34,027 nucleotides of DNA from Candidatus Omnitrophota bacterium (GTDB taxonomy: Bacteria; Omnitrophota; Gorgyraeia; 2-01-FULL-45-10): positions 1 to 34,027 of the forward strand of contig JAQURV010000005.1 in assembly GCA_029004355.1 (NCBI GenBank), written 5' to 3'. The notes beneath the pieces were generated by a model that searched no databases, had not been told where the DNA came from, and saw nothing but the letters and a program-made list of their open reading frames with translations. Below are positions 8,525 to 16,996 of this stretch, piece by piece. The position numbers and the translations under genes were made by a program. How positions within the stretch are numbered: position 1 is the first letter of the stretch; each line of letters begins with the position of its first letter.

Positions 8525-9520
8525 ATGTCTGAGCTTCGATACAATGTAGTCTCGAGGGATTGGGTAGTCATAGCGACCGAGAGGGCAAGGCGGCCGGATA
8601 GTTTTAAGCGTCCCGCAAAGAAGGAAGACGCCTTGCCGGAATATAAGAAGGATTGCCCGTTCTGTCCCGGGAACGAGGGAGACGGGCACGACGAGACTTA
8701 TCGTCTCGTAGATAAGGATACCTGGAAGGTCAGGTCGATACGTAATAAATATCCCGCGTTCTCTCCCGAGGTGAAAGAAGAGCGCAGGATCAGCGGGATA
8801 CATAATAGCATCACCGGTTACGGCATGCACGAGGTCATCGTAGAGAATCGCGCGCATAACAAAATAATAGCGCTGATGACGGACGGCGAAGTCGAAGATA
8901 TTATAAGGACCTATAGAGAACGTTACATTTACGCGGAGGCCGTCGAGGGCATCGAGGCGGTCACGATATTCAAGAATCACGGGCCGGGAGCGGGATGTTC
9001 GCAGGAGCATCCGCACTCGCAGTTTATAGCGACCCCGATCACCCCGCCGCAGACGAGGGTCCGGCTGGAGCAGGCGGCCGAGTTCTTTGACGTTACCGGG
9101 AAATGCATATTCTGCCGCATGGCCGAAGACGAACTGACCGCAAAGGAGCGGATGGTCCTCGAGACGGATAAGTTCGCGGCCTTCTGCCCGTATGCGTCAT
9201 TTATGCCTTTTGTCGTGTGGCTGTTTCCGAAGAGGCACGCGGCCTCTTTTGCCGATATAGACGAAGACGAGATACGCGGCCTTGCGCGCGCCCTGAAGAC
9301 TATACTGCGCAAGATCTATGCCGGGCTTGGCAACCCCGATCTCAATTATGTCATACGCTCGGTCCCGGTAAAAGAGAAGGACGTCGAATATTTCCATTGG
9401 GGGATCATGATCACTCCGCGGCTCCTTCAGCCCGCGGGATTCGAGCTGGGCTCGGGCATATTCATAAATTCATCGCTTCCCGAAGAATGCGCGAAATTTC
9501 TGCGGGAAGTTCAGGCATAA
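8525..9520 (+). CDS. galT: Galactose-1-phosphate uridylyltransferase
   Basis: Transfers UMP between UDP-glucose and galactose-1-phosphate (Leloir pathway) through a uridylyl-histidine intermediate. The HIT-superfamily active site is HPHSQ at residues 162-166, with His164 as expected nucleophile. One zinc-type pair is CPFC (C44/C47), and a second CxxC (C194/C197) opens the C-terminal half. At 331 aa it has the family length. Relatives with the same fold include UDP-sugar or ADP-sugar phosphorylases, so the exact nucleotide-sugar substrate is less certain than the family. No other Leloir gene is nearby. It may feed sugar nucleotides to the glycan genes downstream. Confidence 0.9.
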   Translation: MSELRYNVVSRDWVVIATERARRPDSFKRPAKKEDALPEYKKDCPFCPGNEGDGHDETYRLVDKDTWKVRSIRNKYPAFSPEVKEERRISGIHNSITGYGMHEVIVENRAHNKIIALMTDGEVEDIIRTYRERYIYAEAVEGIEAVTIFKNHGPGAGCSQEHPHSQFIATPITPPQTRVRLEQAAEFFDVTGKCIFCRMAEDELTAKERMVLETDKFAAFCPYASFMPFVVWLFPKRHAASFADIDEDEIRGLARALKTILRKIYAGLGNPDLNYVIRSVPVKEKDVEYFHWGIMITPRLLQPAGFELGSGIFINSSLPEECAKFLREVQA

Positions 9521-9524
9521 GCTT

Positions 9525-10436
9525 ATGATCAGGAAGATTACACCAAACGATGCGGAGTATCCCAAGAATCTGCGCAATATCCATACGCCGCCGAAACAGC
9601 TGTATGTAAACGGCACGCTCCTTGAGTCGGATGAGATGGCGGTCGCGATAGTGGGCTCCAGGCGGGCAACGATCTACGGGCTCGAGACGAGTGAGAAGCT
9701 CGGGTTTGAGCTGGCTGCGCGCGGGATCACCGTAGTAAGCGGGATGGCGGTCGGCATCGACTCGGCGGCCCATCGGGGAGCGCTTAAAGCGAAAGGCAGG
9801 ACGATCGCGGTCATGGGCGGCGGGCATAACTGCATCTACCCGCCTCAGAATAAGGAATTGTACGAAGAGATCGCAAAGACAGGCGCGGTCGTGACCGAAT
9901 ACGAAGATGATATGCCGACCTTGCCGCAACAGTTCCCGGCGCGGAACCGCATAATAAGCGGCCTGTCGCTCGGAGTGGTCGTCGTCGAGGCCGCGCGAAA
10001 TTCAGGAGCGCTCATTACGGCCAATTTCGCGGCGGAGCAGGGCAGGACGGTATTCGCGGTCCCCGGCAAAGTCTCGTCCGGCACGAGCTCCGGCAAAAAT
10101 GAGCTAATAAAGGATGGGGCGTGTCTTATCCAGTCGGTCGATGACATATTGGATGAATTATCCATAACGGAGATAGCGCCTGCCGCGGACGGGGCCCGGG
10201 AAGCGCTCGGGGAGAAGATAACCCGGCAGACGAACGCGTATATCTATAATTCGCTTACCGATGACGAGCGGAAGATCTACAAAAATCTATCCGATGAACC
10301 AAGCTATATAGACGAGCTTTTGGAGAAGACCGGTATGGAGCACTCTAAGATATCGCAGGTTCTATTGAACCTGGAATTGAAAAAACTCATAAAAGAACTA
10401 CCTGGCAAACAGTTCGTAAGGAAGGAGTCCGTTTAA
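9525..10436 (+). CDS. dprA: DNA-processing protein DprA (Smf)
   Basis: Binds incoming single-stranded DNA and loads RecA during natural transformation. The Rossmann-like core has GSRRAT (residues 44-49), SGMAVGIDSAAH (72-83), the GGG-H turn near 98-101 and FPARNRIISGLS (about 137-148). A C-terminal winged-helix-type domain (about 240-300) follows. At 303 aa it lacks the N-terminal SAM domain found in longer DprA proteins, a common short form. It starts 4 nt after galT, and its TAA overlaps the topA ATG. The dprA-topA-xerC order is classic. Together with the prepilin peptidase it suggests competence (inference). Confidence 0.93.
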   Translation: MIRKITPNDAEYPKNLRNIHTPPKQLYVNGTLLESDEMAVAIVGSRRATIYGLETSEKLGFELAARGITVVSGMAVGIDSAAHRGALKAKGRTIAVMGGGHNCIYPPQNKELYEEIAKTGAVVTEYEDDMPTLPQQFPARNRIISGLSLGVVVVEAARNSGALITANFAAEQGRTVFAVPGKVSSGTSSGKNELIKDGACLIQSVDDILDELSITEIAPAADGAREALGEKITRQTNAYIYNSLTDDERKIYKNLSDEPSYIDELLEKTGMEHSKISQVLLNLELKKLIKELPGKQFVRKESV

Positions 10437-12439
10437 TGGCAAAAAATTTAGTAATAGTAGAATCGCCGGCCAAGGCAAAGACGATAAATAAGTTCCTCGG
10501 CTCGAGTTATAAGGTCGTCGCGAGCATGGGCCACATCATAGACCTGCCCAAATCGAAGCTCGGCGTCGACGTCGAGAACGACTTTGCGCCGCAGTATGTC
10601 GTCATGGCCGACAGGAAGAAGAACCTCTCCGCGTTGAAGAAAGAGGCGAAGACTAAGACGGCGATATATCTGGCGGCCGACCCTGACCGCGAAGGCGAAG
10701 CGATAAGCTGGCATCTTAAGAACCAATTGTGCGATGAGAATAAAAAGGGCTATCGCGTAGAGTTCGACGAAATAACCAAGGACGCCGTCCTTGCCGCGTT
10801 CAAACACCCGCGCGATATAAATATGAGCCTTGTAAATGCCCAGCAGGCGAGACGCATTCTCGACCGCCTTGTCGGATATTCGATAAGCCCGATACTATGG
10901 AAGAAGGTAGCCCGGGGCCTATCGGCCGGCCGGGTACAATCGGTGGCGGTCCGCTTGATAGTCGAGCGCGAAAAAGAGATAAAGAAGTTCAATCCGCAGG
11001 AGTACTGGAGCGTAGAGGCCGAGCTCAAACGGAAGGCGGACCAGCCCAAAGATAAGTTCATCGCCAAGCTCGATAAGTGCAAAAATGCCGATATAGCTAT
11101 AAAACAGAAGCGCGACGCCGAAAATATCGTCGAGCACCTCAAGAAGCAGACCTTCATAGTCAGCGACCTGCGCGAACAGAGGAAGAGGAGGAGCGCGTAT
11201 CCGCCGTTCACGACGAGCAAACTCCAGCAGGAGGCTTTCAATAAGCTGAGGTTCTCCGGCGCCAAGACGATGCATGTAGCCCAGACCCTTTACGAAGGCG
11301 TCGAGATCGGCGGGGAAGGCTCGGTCGGTCTCATCACTTACATGAGGACGGATTCGGTGCGCATCTCCAAGGACGCACAGGCCGCGGCCAAAGAGTATAT
11401 ACTTACCACGTACGGCAATAAATATTACCCGGACCCCCCGAACGCCTATAAGTCGAGGAAGAGCGCCCAGGAGGCCCACGAGGCTATAAGGCCGACGCTT
11501 CCTTTGAGGAACCCGGAGTCGGTGAAACAGTATCTTTCGGGCGAACAGCTCAAGCTCTACCAGCTTATATGGAACCGCTTTGTCGCCAGCCAGATGGCCC
11601 CGGCGGTATATTCACAGACCACCGTGGATATTAAGGCGGGAGACTATCTCTTCAAGGCAAGCGATACAAAGGTCGTCTTTGACGGTTACACGGCGGTCTA
11701 CGAAGCCGAAAAAGAGAAGGAAGGCGACGAGGAGCCGAAGACGAAGCTCCCGGCGCTTTCGATAGGATTGCCGCTCGATCTCCTGGGGCTCATACCGGCC
11801 CAGCATTTTACGAAACCGCCTCCGAGGTATTCGGACGCCAGCCTCGTGAAGGCGCTCGAAGAGCTCGGCATCGGCCGTCCCTCCACATACGCGCCGATCA
11901 TCCAGACGATAACGGCCAGGGATTACGTCAGGCGCGAATCGGGTTATTTCTACCCGACGGAACTCGGCACCATAGTGGAGGAACTTCTCATGAAGCATTT
12001 CCCGAAGATCCTCGACGTTGAATTCACCGCCAGGATGGAAGATGAGCTTGACGGTATAGAAGAAGGCGAGGCCGATTGGCTCACGGTATTGAAGGCCTTC
12101 TACTCGCCGTTCATCCACTCGGTCGAGGCCGCGAAGCTGGAGATGAAGGACGTCAAGAAGGAGATAGGGGCCACCGACCAGATATGCGAGCTCTGCGGGA
12201 AACCGATGATCATTAAATGGGGCAGGCGCGGAAAATTCTTAAGCTGTTCCGCTTATCCCGAATGCAAGAACGCGAAGTCGATAACCTCGGGCGTGAAATG
12301 CCCGACGGGTTGCGGTGGAGAGCTCGTCCAGAGGCGTTCGACCAGGGGGATGTTCTTCGGCTGCACCAAGTACCCGGCGTGCACATTCACCTCTAAGAAG
12401 TTACCTGAGAAGGCGAAAGAAGGCGAAACCGTAACCTAA
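10436..12439 (+). CDS. topA: DNA topoisomerase I
   Basis: Type IA topoisomerase that relaxes negative supercoils. The Toprim domain carries Glu9 (IVESPAKA) and the DPDREGE motif at 82-88. The catalytic Tyr302 is in the ITYMRTDSVR segment. The C-terminus has two zinc-ribbon modules: CELC with CSAYPEC, then CPTGC with CTKYPAC. At 667 aa it is slightly shorter than enterobacterial enzymes because it has only two such modules. The start overlaps the dprA stop (TAATG), and its own stop overlaps the xerC start in the same way. Confidence 0.97.
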   Translation: MAKNLVIVESPAKAKTINKFLGSSYKVVASMGHIIDLPKSKLGVDVENDFAPQYVVMADRKKNLSALKKEAKTKTAIYLAADPDREGEAISWHLKNQLCDENKKGYRVEFDEITKDAVLAAFKHPRDINMSLVNAQQARRILDRLVGYSISPILWKKVARGLSAGRVQSVAVRLIVEREKEIKKFNPQEYWSVEAELKRKADQPKDKFIAKLDKCKNADIAIKQKRDAENIVEHLKKQTFIVSDLREQRKRRSAYPPFTTSKLQQEAFNKLRFSGAKTMHVAQTLYEGVEIGGEGSVGLITYMRTDSVRISKDAQAAAKEYILTTYGNKYYPDPPNAYKSRKSAQEAHEAIRPTLPLRNPESVKQYLSGEQLKLYQLIWNRFVASQMAPAVYSQTTVDIKAGDYLFKASDTKVVFDGYTAVYEAEKEKEGDEEPKTKLPALSIGLPLDLLGLIPAQHFTKPPPRYSDASLVKALEELGIGRPSTYAPIIQTITARDYVRRESGYFYPTELGTIVEELLMKHFPKILDVEFTARMEDELDGIEEGEADWLTVLKAFYSPFIHSVEAAKLEMKDVKKEIGATDQICELCGKPMIIKWGRRGKFLSCSAYPECKNAKSITSGVKCPTGCGGELVQRRSTRGMFFGCTKYPACTFTSKKLPEKAKEGETVT

Positions 12440-13311
12440 TGCAAAGGTTCATTGAGAAATTCATAAACTATCTGAACGTAGAGAAGAACGCGTCGCCGCA
12501 TACGATCCTCAATTACAGGATAGACCTGGAATCGTTCGACAAGTTCTTAGGCGATAAAGACGTTGCTGCGATCGACCATCTTCTGTTGAGGAAATTCCTT
12601 GCAGAGCTCCGGGGCAAGAACTATTCGAAGCGGACGATAGCGCGGAAGTTAGCGTCTCTACGGAGTTTTTTCAGGTTTATGTTCCGCGAAGGACATATCA
12701 AGACCAATCCGATCACCGCCGTCTCCACTCCGAAACTTGATAAGAAACTGCCGATAGTCCTGGACGAGGGGGCCGTAGCCAAGCTGCTCCAGAGCCCGTC
12801 CGGCGACGACGTATTCGGATTAAGGGACAGGGCCATCCTCGAGACGATATATTCCGGGGGCATCCGCGTAAGCGAACTCGTGGGGCTCAACATGAGGAAC
12901 GTCGACCTGATAGGCGAGGTGATCAAGGTATTCGGCAAGGGTTCGAAGGAGCGGATGGTGCCGATAGGAGGACCTGCCGTTTCGGCGTTGAGGAAGTATA
13001 TAGACAAACGCGAAACGATGAAGGTCAAGGATAAAGACGCAGTTTTTCTCGGGAAGAATGGAGCACGCATGGGGGACAGGAACGTGCGGCATATGCTCGA
13101 TAAGTATATAAAGCTCTGCAGTATGACCGTGCATATCTCGCCGCATTCGCTTCGCCATTCGTTTGCGACGCATATGCTCGATCGCGGCGCGGACCTGCGT
13201 AGCGTCCAGGAGCTCCTGGGCCACGCGAATCTGTCGACGACGCAGATTTATACGCATGTGACTATGGACCGCCTGAAGACGGTATACGACAAAGCGCACC
13301 CGAGGGCATAA
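12439..13311 (+). CDS. xerC: Tyrosine recombinase XerC/XerD
   Basis: Site-specific recombinase that resolves chromosome dimers at dif. An N-terminal SAM-like core-binding domain (about 1-85) precedes a catalytic domain with all active residues visible: R143 (GGIRVSEL), K167 (GKGSKER), H236 and R239 (PHSLRH), H262 (LGHANLST) and the nucleophile Y271 (IYTHV). At 290 aa it has the usual length. XerC and XerD cannot be told apart securely; the position after topA favours XerC. Its TAA stop (13309-13311) runs straight into the end of palindromic element A1. Confidence 0.94.
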   Translation: MQRFIEKFINYLNVEKNASPHTILNYRIDLESFDKFLGDKDVAAIDHLLLRKFLAELRGKNYSKRTIARKLASLRSFFRFMFREGHIKTNPITAVSTPKLDKKLPIVLDEGAVAKLLQSPSGDDVFGLRDRAILETIYSGGIRVSELVGLNMRNVDLIGEVIKVFGKGSKERMVPIGGPAVSALRKYIDKRETMKVKDKDAVFLGKNGARMGDRNVRHMLDKYIKLCSMTVHISPHSLRHSFATHMLDRGADLRSVQELLGHANLSTTQIYTHVTMDRLKTVYDKAHPRA

Positions 13312-13487
13312 AATTTTCATTCCCTGCCGCACGAGGCCCCTCTCGGGGCTCATGCCTCGCAGGGACGCGCAAATTTTAGCCATGTAAAATTTGCGCTCGG
13401 GAAAAATTGCTCGGACGCTGCCTCGCAATTTTTACGCCCTGCTCGACACGAGCCCCTCGGGGGCCACTTCGGCAGGGAACGAAAAAC
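13312..13487. repeat. Family A palindromic element, copy A1
   Basis: About 176-bp imperfect palindrome directly after the xerC stop codon. The outer arms are TTCCCTGCCG (13320-13329) and CGGCAGGGAA (13470-13479), with AT-rich ends. Inside, GCAGGG (13359-13364) pairs with CCCTGC (13437-13442) to close an 84-nt core with two hairpins. Hairpin 1 has the stem GCGCAAATTTTA / TAAAATTTGCGC around the loop GCCATG (13379-13384). Hairpin 2 has AAAAATTGC (13402-13410) and GCAATTTTT (13425-13433) around a 14-nt loop. The core differs at one base from copy A3 at 27519-27602. Confidence 0.92.
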
Positions 13488-13530
13488 TACTAAGGGGTAA
13501 AAGTAATAGTAATAGACAGAGGTTAAAAGT

Positions 13531-14301
13531 ATGACAGTATTTAATGCAAAAACGGATAGAATTAAAGAATTGGCTGTAAAGTTTCATTTCAGGATTACCG
13601 AACTAGAAAAGATATTCGATAAGCCGACAAATGTTTATATTGATTTTGCCAATGTAATATCCTGGCAAGAAAAGTTAAATTGGCATTTTGACATAAAACG
13701 TTTAAAGCAGTTATTTGATTCATTCTCTAATGTAAAAAAGGTAAGTTTTTATTATGGGACGCTACTGGGAGATGTAAAATCCGTGTCCACGCTTGCTGAA
13801 GTTAGGCGTTTAGGGTATTCTGTTAACACTAAACCAGTCAAGATAATGAAGTTATCAATAGATGTCTCTAGTATATCGGTGAATTCCACAGAAATAATTA
13901 AGCAATTTATTCGCCCTCCATTGCTAAAAAAAATAAGTGTTGAAACTGTTGAGTTTTTGAATAAACGAATTAAAGAGCTCAATCAGCAAGGTATAATGTA
14001 TTTAGAAGATTTAAAATGCAACTTCGATGTTGAAATTGGGAGAGATATGCTATTGGACTATCATGGAAATCATGTAGATAATTTTGTTTTATGGAGCGGT
14101 GATAGTGATTTCCATGATCCAGTGAAACAATTGCTGAGTGAAGGCAAGAAGGTGGTATTATTCGCTACAGTCCGCAAGGTGTCTAGGGAATTAAATGATT
14201 TAGTACACGATGGGTTGTATATTTATGAGATACAAAAAATAAGAAATTTTATTTGTTGGCCACGCGAGATTGAGCCTGAAAAGCAAAAGGGACTCAAATA
14301 A
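13531..14301 (+). CDS. NYN-domain (LabA/DUF88-like) putative RNase
   Basis: A 256-aa protein with the hallmarks of a PIN-like NYN nuclease domain. Acidic residues at the expected strand ends are D38 with N41 (YIDFAN), D166/D172 in the middle helix region (FDVEIGRDML) and D191/D193 in WSGDSDF, followed by the hydrophobic strand KKVVLFAT. Such proteins are thought to cleave RNA; the target here is unknown. AGAGG (13518-13522) lies 8 nt before the ATG. The gene is visibly AT-rich, with codon use (TTA, AAA, AAT, ATT) unlike the GC-richer neighbours, which indicates horizontal acquisition. It sits between palindromes A1 and B1 with one orphan membrane-protein gene. The NYN call is confident, the function open. 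Confidence 0.82.
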   Translation: MTVFNAKTDRIKELAVKFHFRITELEKIFDKPTNVYIDFANVISWQEKLNWHFDIKRLKQLFDSFSNVKKVSFYYGTLLGDVKSVSTLAEVRRLGYSVNTKPVKIMKLSIDVSSISVNSTEIIKQFIRPPLLKKISVETVEFLNKRIKELNQQGIMYLEDLKCNFDVEIGRDMLLDYHGNHVDNFVLWSGDSDFHDPVKQLLSEGKKVVLFATVRKVSRELNDLVHDGLYIYEIQKIRNFICWPREIEPEKQKGLK

Positions 14302-14540
14302 ATGAGCCCCCAAGCATTAGATATATGCAAAACTGATCTCTCAGTTTGCAGTTCAAGTATAGCATTTATAGTTTTATTGTCAAGATAAAAATAAAAAAGT
14401 TAGATGTTGCTCTTTGCTTGAGTTGCTTTGGCTGTGCAGTCTTTAATAAATAAAAGTAGGCATGCTTACTAAGCAATAAGCAGAAAATTTTACGCTGATG
14501 GGAATTGGCTAAAAGTAGTCTGTGCCAAAAGTGAGTATCT
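14302..14540. other. AT-rich gap with a small hairpin
   Basis: 239-nt AT-rich spacer between the NYN gene and the next gene. GCAAAACTGA (14327-14336) and TCAGTTTGC (14341-14349) form a 9-bp hairpin with one bulged A and a 4-nt loop, 26 nt after the NYN stop. The downstream sequence is T-rich but not a clean T-run, so it is at best a weak terminator. A minus-strand reading frame that begins in the next gene crosses this gap, but it has low-complexity composition and no ribosome binding site and is not called. I see no promoter that I would defend. Confidence 0.4.
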
Positions 14541-15245
14541 ATGAAGACAAAAGAACAGAAACATAAAAATTCTATAAATAAAACATGGATTGAACATTGT
14601 AATGATTGGTGTAATGAGCATGCTACTCTAAGCGTGGTTCTTAGCACGATTATTAGTGCATTACTTGTTACGATTATTACATTTTTGCCATTTTACCCAG
14701 CCAATAAGATTGCTAAAGAAACATCTGAACGAGCAGATAAAGAATTTTCTATGCTAAATGCGTCAGACATTAAAGTTTTTACTCTTTATGATTTTTATGT
14801 TGGTACGGGTAAAGAAATGGGGCGCATAGATGATGTTATTGATATACCGCTAGTAATTTGTAATAAAGGTCTCGGGATAGCTAAAGATGTTGCTATGACC
14901 GTTACTTATAATGATGGCGCAGGTTCTGATAAAACATTTAATGTAAATGTACCCTTGTTGAAAGGGACAGAGACGCACCCATTTCCTATATTTCGTCAAT
15001 CAATATTAGCGAATTCTCGCGAGGCTTATTTGTCAAAACGCAATTTTTTCAAAATGAAAATATTTTTGGGATGGAACGATATTTTTGGAAAACGACAGCG
15101 CAACGTAGAATTATTTAAATTAACTGCTACGCCTGCTTATAAAGATTATCCTGCGAAATTTGCATTTGATTCATTAGGCTTTTATAGAGCAAGCAATGAC
15201 GCAGAGACCTTTAAGAAGTGGTCAGAGGAAAAAATAGATTTCTGA
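14541..15245 (+). CDS. Orphan single-pass membrane protein
   Basis: A 234-aa protein that I do not recognise. A charged N-terminal tail of about 28 residues is followed by one strongly hydrophobic helix (about 29-53) and then about 180 residues of soluble, beta-rich-looking sequence. The segment around VICNKGLGIAKDVAMTV resembles the N-x-G-x-(G)-x-A-x-(D/N)-V pattern common in Ig-like extracytoplasmic domains of uncharacterised membrane proteins. Base composition is as AT-rich as the NYN gene beside it, so both probably arrived together. Only a weak GTGAG precedes the ATG. The stop lies 10 nt before the first terminus of palindrome B1. Confidence 0.68.
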   Translation: MKTKEQKHKNSINKTWIEHCNDWCNEHATLSVVLSTIISALLVTIITFLPFYPANKIAKETSERADKEFSMLNASDIKVFTLYDFYVGTGKEMGRIDDVIDIPLVICNKGLGIAKDVAMTVTYNDGAGSDKTFNVNVPLLKGTETHPFPIFRQSILANSREAYLSKRNFFKMKIFLGWNDIFGKRQRNVELFKLTATPAYKDYPAKFAFDSLGFYRASNDAETFKKWSEEKIDF

Positions 15246-15255
15246 ACAGCCAAGG

Positions 15256-15709
15256 AAATTTTTACGGGTGACGCGGTTGGGTTTTATTAAATGCCGCCAC
15301 GAGGCTTGACTGCAGAATTGGCACCTGGTGATGAGGAAGGTTGCATAAAATCGTGTAGCGGTTAAATGGCCGACTGGCCTGGCGGGAAATTTTTTGGTCG
15401 TTTGGCGGTAATTGTGAAGGATTTGTGAACGGCCTTTAAATTTTTTCGGCATACTGTTATTTGACTGTTGGTGCGCAAGGCCCCGCCGCCGCTAAAGCTT
15501 TGGCGAGGTTTCGCCGAAGGCGAAATTTACGTTGAGCGAATGCAGGAACTGACTGAGGCCTATGTTTGCTTTGTTTTTGCGAAAAGCAAAAACTAAACAT
15601 AGGCCGAAGGAATTCCTGCAAATTCGCGAGACGTAAACCGTAGCGCACGGCGAAAAAATTCAGGCCGTGAACAAAGCCTTCACAATAACGACAGGACCCG
15701 TAAAAATTT
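15256..15709. repeat. Family B palindromic element, copy B1
   Basis: The ends AAATTTTTACGGGT (15256-15269) and ACCCGTAAAAATTT (15696-15709) are perfect complements, and similar ends occur in copy B2. From about 15388 onward the element is a long imperfect palindrome (for example GTAATTGTGAAGG near 15408 against CCTTCACAATAAC near 15677-15689) centred near 15581. The centre is the hairpin GGCCTATGTTT (15557-15567) / AAACATAGGCC (15595-15605) with an inner GTTTTTGC / GCAAAAAC stem. The first 120 nt after the left end do not pair well and may be an insertion. It fills the 473-nt gap before waaA; the waaA ribosome binding site starts 2 nt after it. No gene is supported in this gap. Confidence 0.85.
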
Positions 15710-15718
15710 AAGGAGATT

Positions 15719-16996
15719 ATGCTCTACGACATAGGATTCGCGATATTCTCGATCTTCTATCTACCGACGCTGATATTTAAAGGTAAGCTGCACGGAGATT
15801 TTTTCGAGCGGTTCGGCGCGTACGGCAAGGAGAAGAGGGAAGCGCTTGTCAAGGCGAAGGGCGCCATATGGATCCAGGCGGTGAGCGTAGGAGAGGTCGC
15901 GCTCTGCAGGAGCCTGGTCCCGCTCATAAGGGAGAAGTTCCCCGCGCGGCCGATCGTATTCTCGACGATAACAAAGACGGGTAATGACCTTGCGAAGAAG
16001 CTATTCGGAAAAGACGCGGTCGTCATATACTTTCCCCTCGACTTTTCATTTGTCGTGAAGAAGGTCGTCTCCCTGATAAAGCCGAAGATGTATATCATGG
16101 TCGAGACCGAGATATGGCCGAATTTTCTTAAGAAGATAGAACACGATACGGTCCCTGCCATCCTGATCAACGGCAGGATATCCGACAGGTCCTTCGGGAA
16201 GTACGAATTGGCAAGGCCGTTCCTGAGGCCCATTCTTAAAGATATGAATATATTATGCATGCAGTCGAAACTCGACGCCCAAAGGATAACCTCCCTCGGC
16301 GCCAGGCCCGAGCGGGTCAAGGTCACCGGTAATATGAAGTTCGATGTCCAGCTTAAAGTGGGGCGGGTAAGCGGCGATGATCTGAGAAACGAGTTAGGGC
16401 TGTTGCCGGGCGACGAGCTTCTAGTGGCCGGCTCGACGCACGCCGGCGAAGAAGGGGCGATCGTCACCGCGTTTAAAGAGCTGGCCGTGAAATTCCCGAA
16501 ACTTAAATTACTGATCGCTCCGCGGCATATCGAAAGGACCGGCGAGGTCGAAACGGTCATAAAGGAAGACGGTTTTGTACCGGTCCGGTTGTCCGGTCTC
16601 GGTAAAGCGGGGGATGCGTCAGGCGCCAGACGCATATACATCCTCGACACCATCGGGCGATTGAGCGATTTCTATTCGATAGCAACTATAGTCTTCGTGG
16701 GCGGCAGCCTCATAAAACACGGGGGCCAGAACCCGATAGAGCCGGCCATCTACGAGAAGCCGATAGTATTCGGCCAGTATATGTTCAACTTCAAGAATAT
16801 AGCCGAGGCGTTCCTCGCGAAAGAAGCAGCCGTCAGGATCGATAATGCGGGCGAACTGGTACCCGCTCTGTATAACTTACTGGCGGATGAAAAGAAGCGC
16901 CTGGAGGCAGGCAGGGCCGCGAAGAAGGTCGTCGTAGACAATATGGGCGCCACCGATCAGGTGTTGAGCGAGATGGCGAGGTTCCTCGATGCGTGA
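15719..16996 (+). CDS. waaA: Kdo (3-deoxy-D-manno-octulosonic acid) transferase
   Basis: Membrane-associated GT-B glycosyltransferase (GT30) that adds Kdo from CMP-Kdo to lipid IVA, starting the LPS inner core. An N-terminal hydrophobic segment is followed by the HGDFFERFG stretch, which carries the catalytic Glu region, then IWIQAVSVGE, VETEIWPN and, in the C-terminal domain, VGGSLIKHGGQNPIEPA. At 425 aa it has normal length. AGGAG (15711-15715) precedes the ATG by only 3 nt. lpxK overlaps by 8 nt. The donor-making enzymes KdsB, KdsA and KdsD are encoded at 31759-34027. How many Kdo residues it adds cannot be read from the sequence. Confidence 0.94.
   Translation: MLYDIGFAIFSIFYLPTLIFKGKLHGDFFERFGAYGKEKREALVKAKGAIWIQAVSVGEVALCRSLVPLIREKFPARPIVFSTITKTGNDLAKKLFGKDAVVIYFPLDFSFVVKKVVSLIKPKMYIMVETEIWPNFLKKIEHDTVPAILINGRISDRSFGKYELARPFLRPILKDMNILCMQSKLDAQRITSLGARPERVKVTGNMKFDVQLKVGRVSGDDLRNELGLLPGDELLVAGSTHAGEEGAIVTAFKELAVKFPKLKLLIAPRHIERTGEVETVIKEDGFVPVRLSGLGKAGDASGARRIYILDTIGRLSDFYSIATIVFVGGSLIKHGGQNPIEPAIYEKPIVFGQYMFNFKNIAEAFLAKEAAVRIDNAGELVPALYNLLADEKKRLEAGRAAKKVVVDNMGATDQVLSEMARFLDA

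Noticed and set aside
12820-13428. Minus-strand frames starting in A1 and in A3 (26884-27588) with nearly the same first 25 residues
   Set aside because: The shared peptide simply reflects the near-identical repeat cores. Downstream the frames run antisense to xerC and a GT9 gene and are unrelated. A2 also has an open frame but with a different sequence.
13359-13442. Family A core as an integron attC site
   Set aside because: Covarying stems and placement after stop codons resemble attC, but I find no GTTRRRY/RYYYAAC core pair, no integrase of the IntI type, and the neighbours are core operons rather than cassettes.
14366-14647. 93-codon minus-strand frame in the AT-rich islet
   Set aside because: It overlaps the start of the membrane-protein gene, has a Phe/Leu/Cys-rich low-complexity composition and no supporting signals.
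15457-15648. Small frames inside palindromes B1 and B2 (also 27676-27858)
   Set aside because: They follow from the inverted-repeat sequence, have no ribosome binding site and no recognisable domain.
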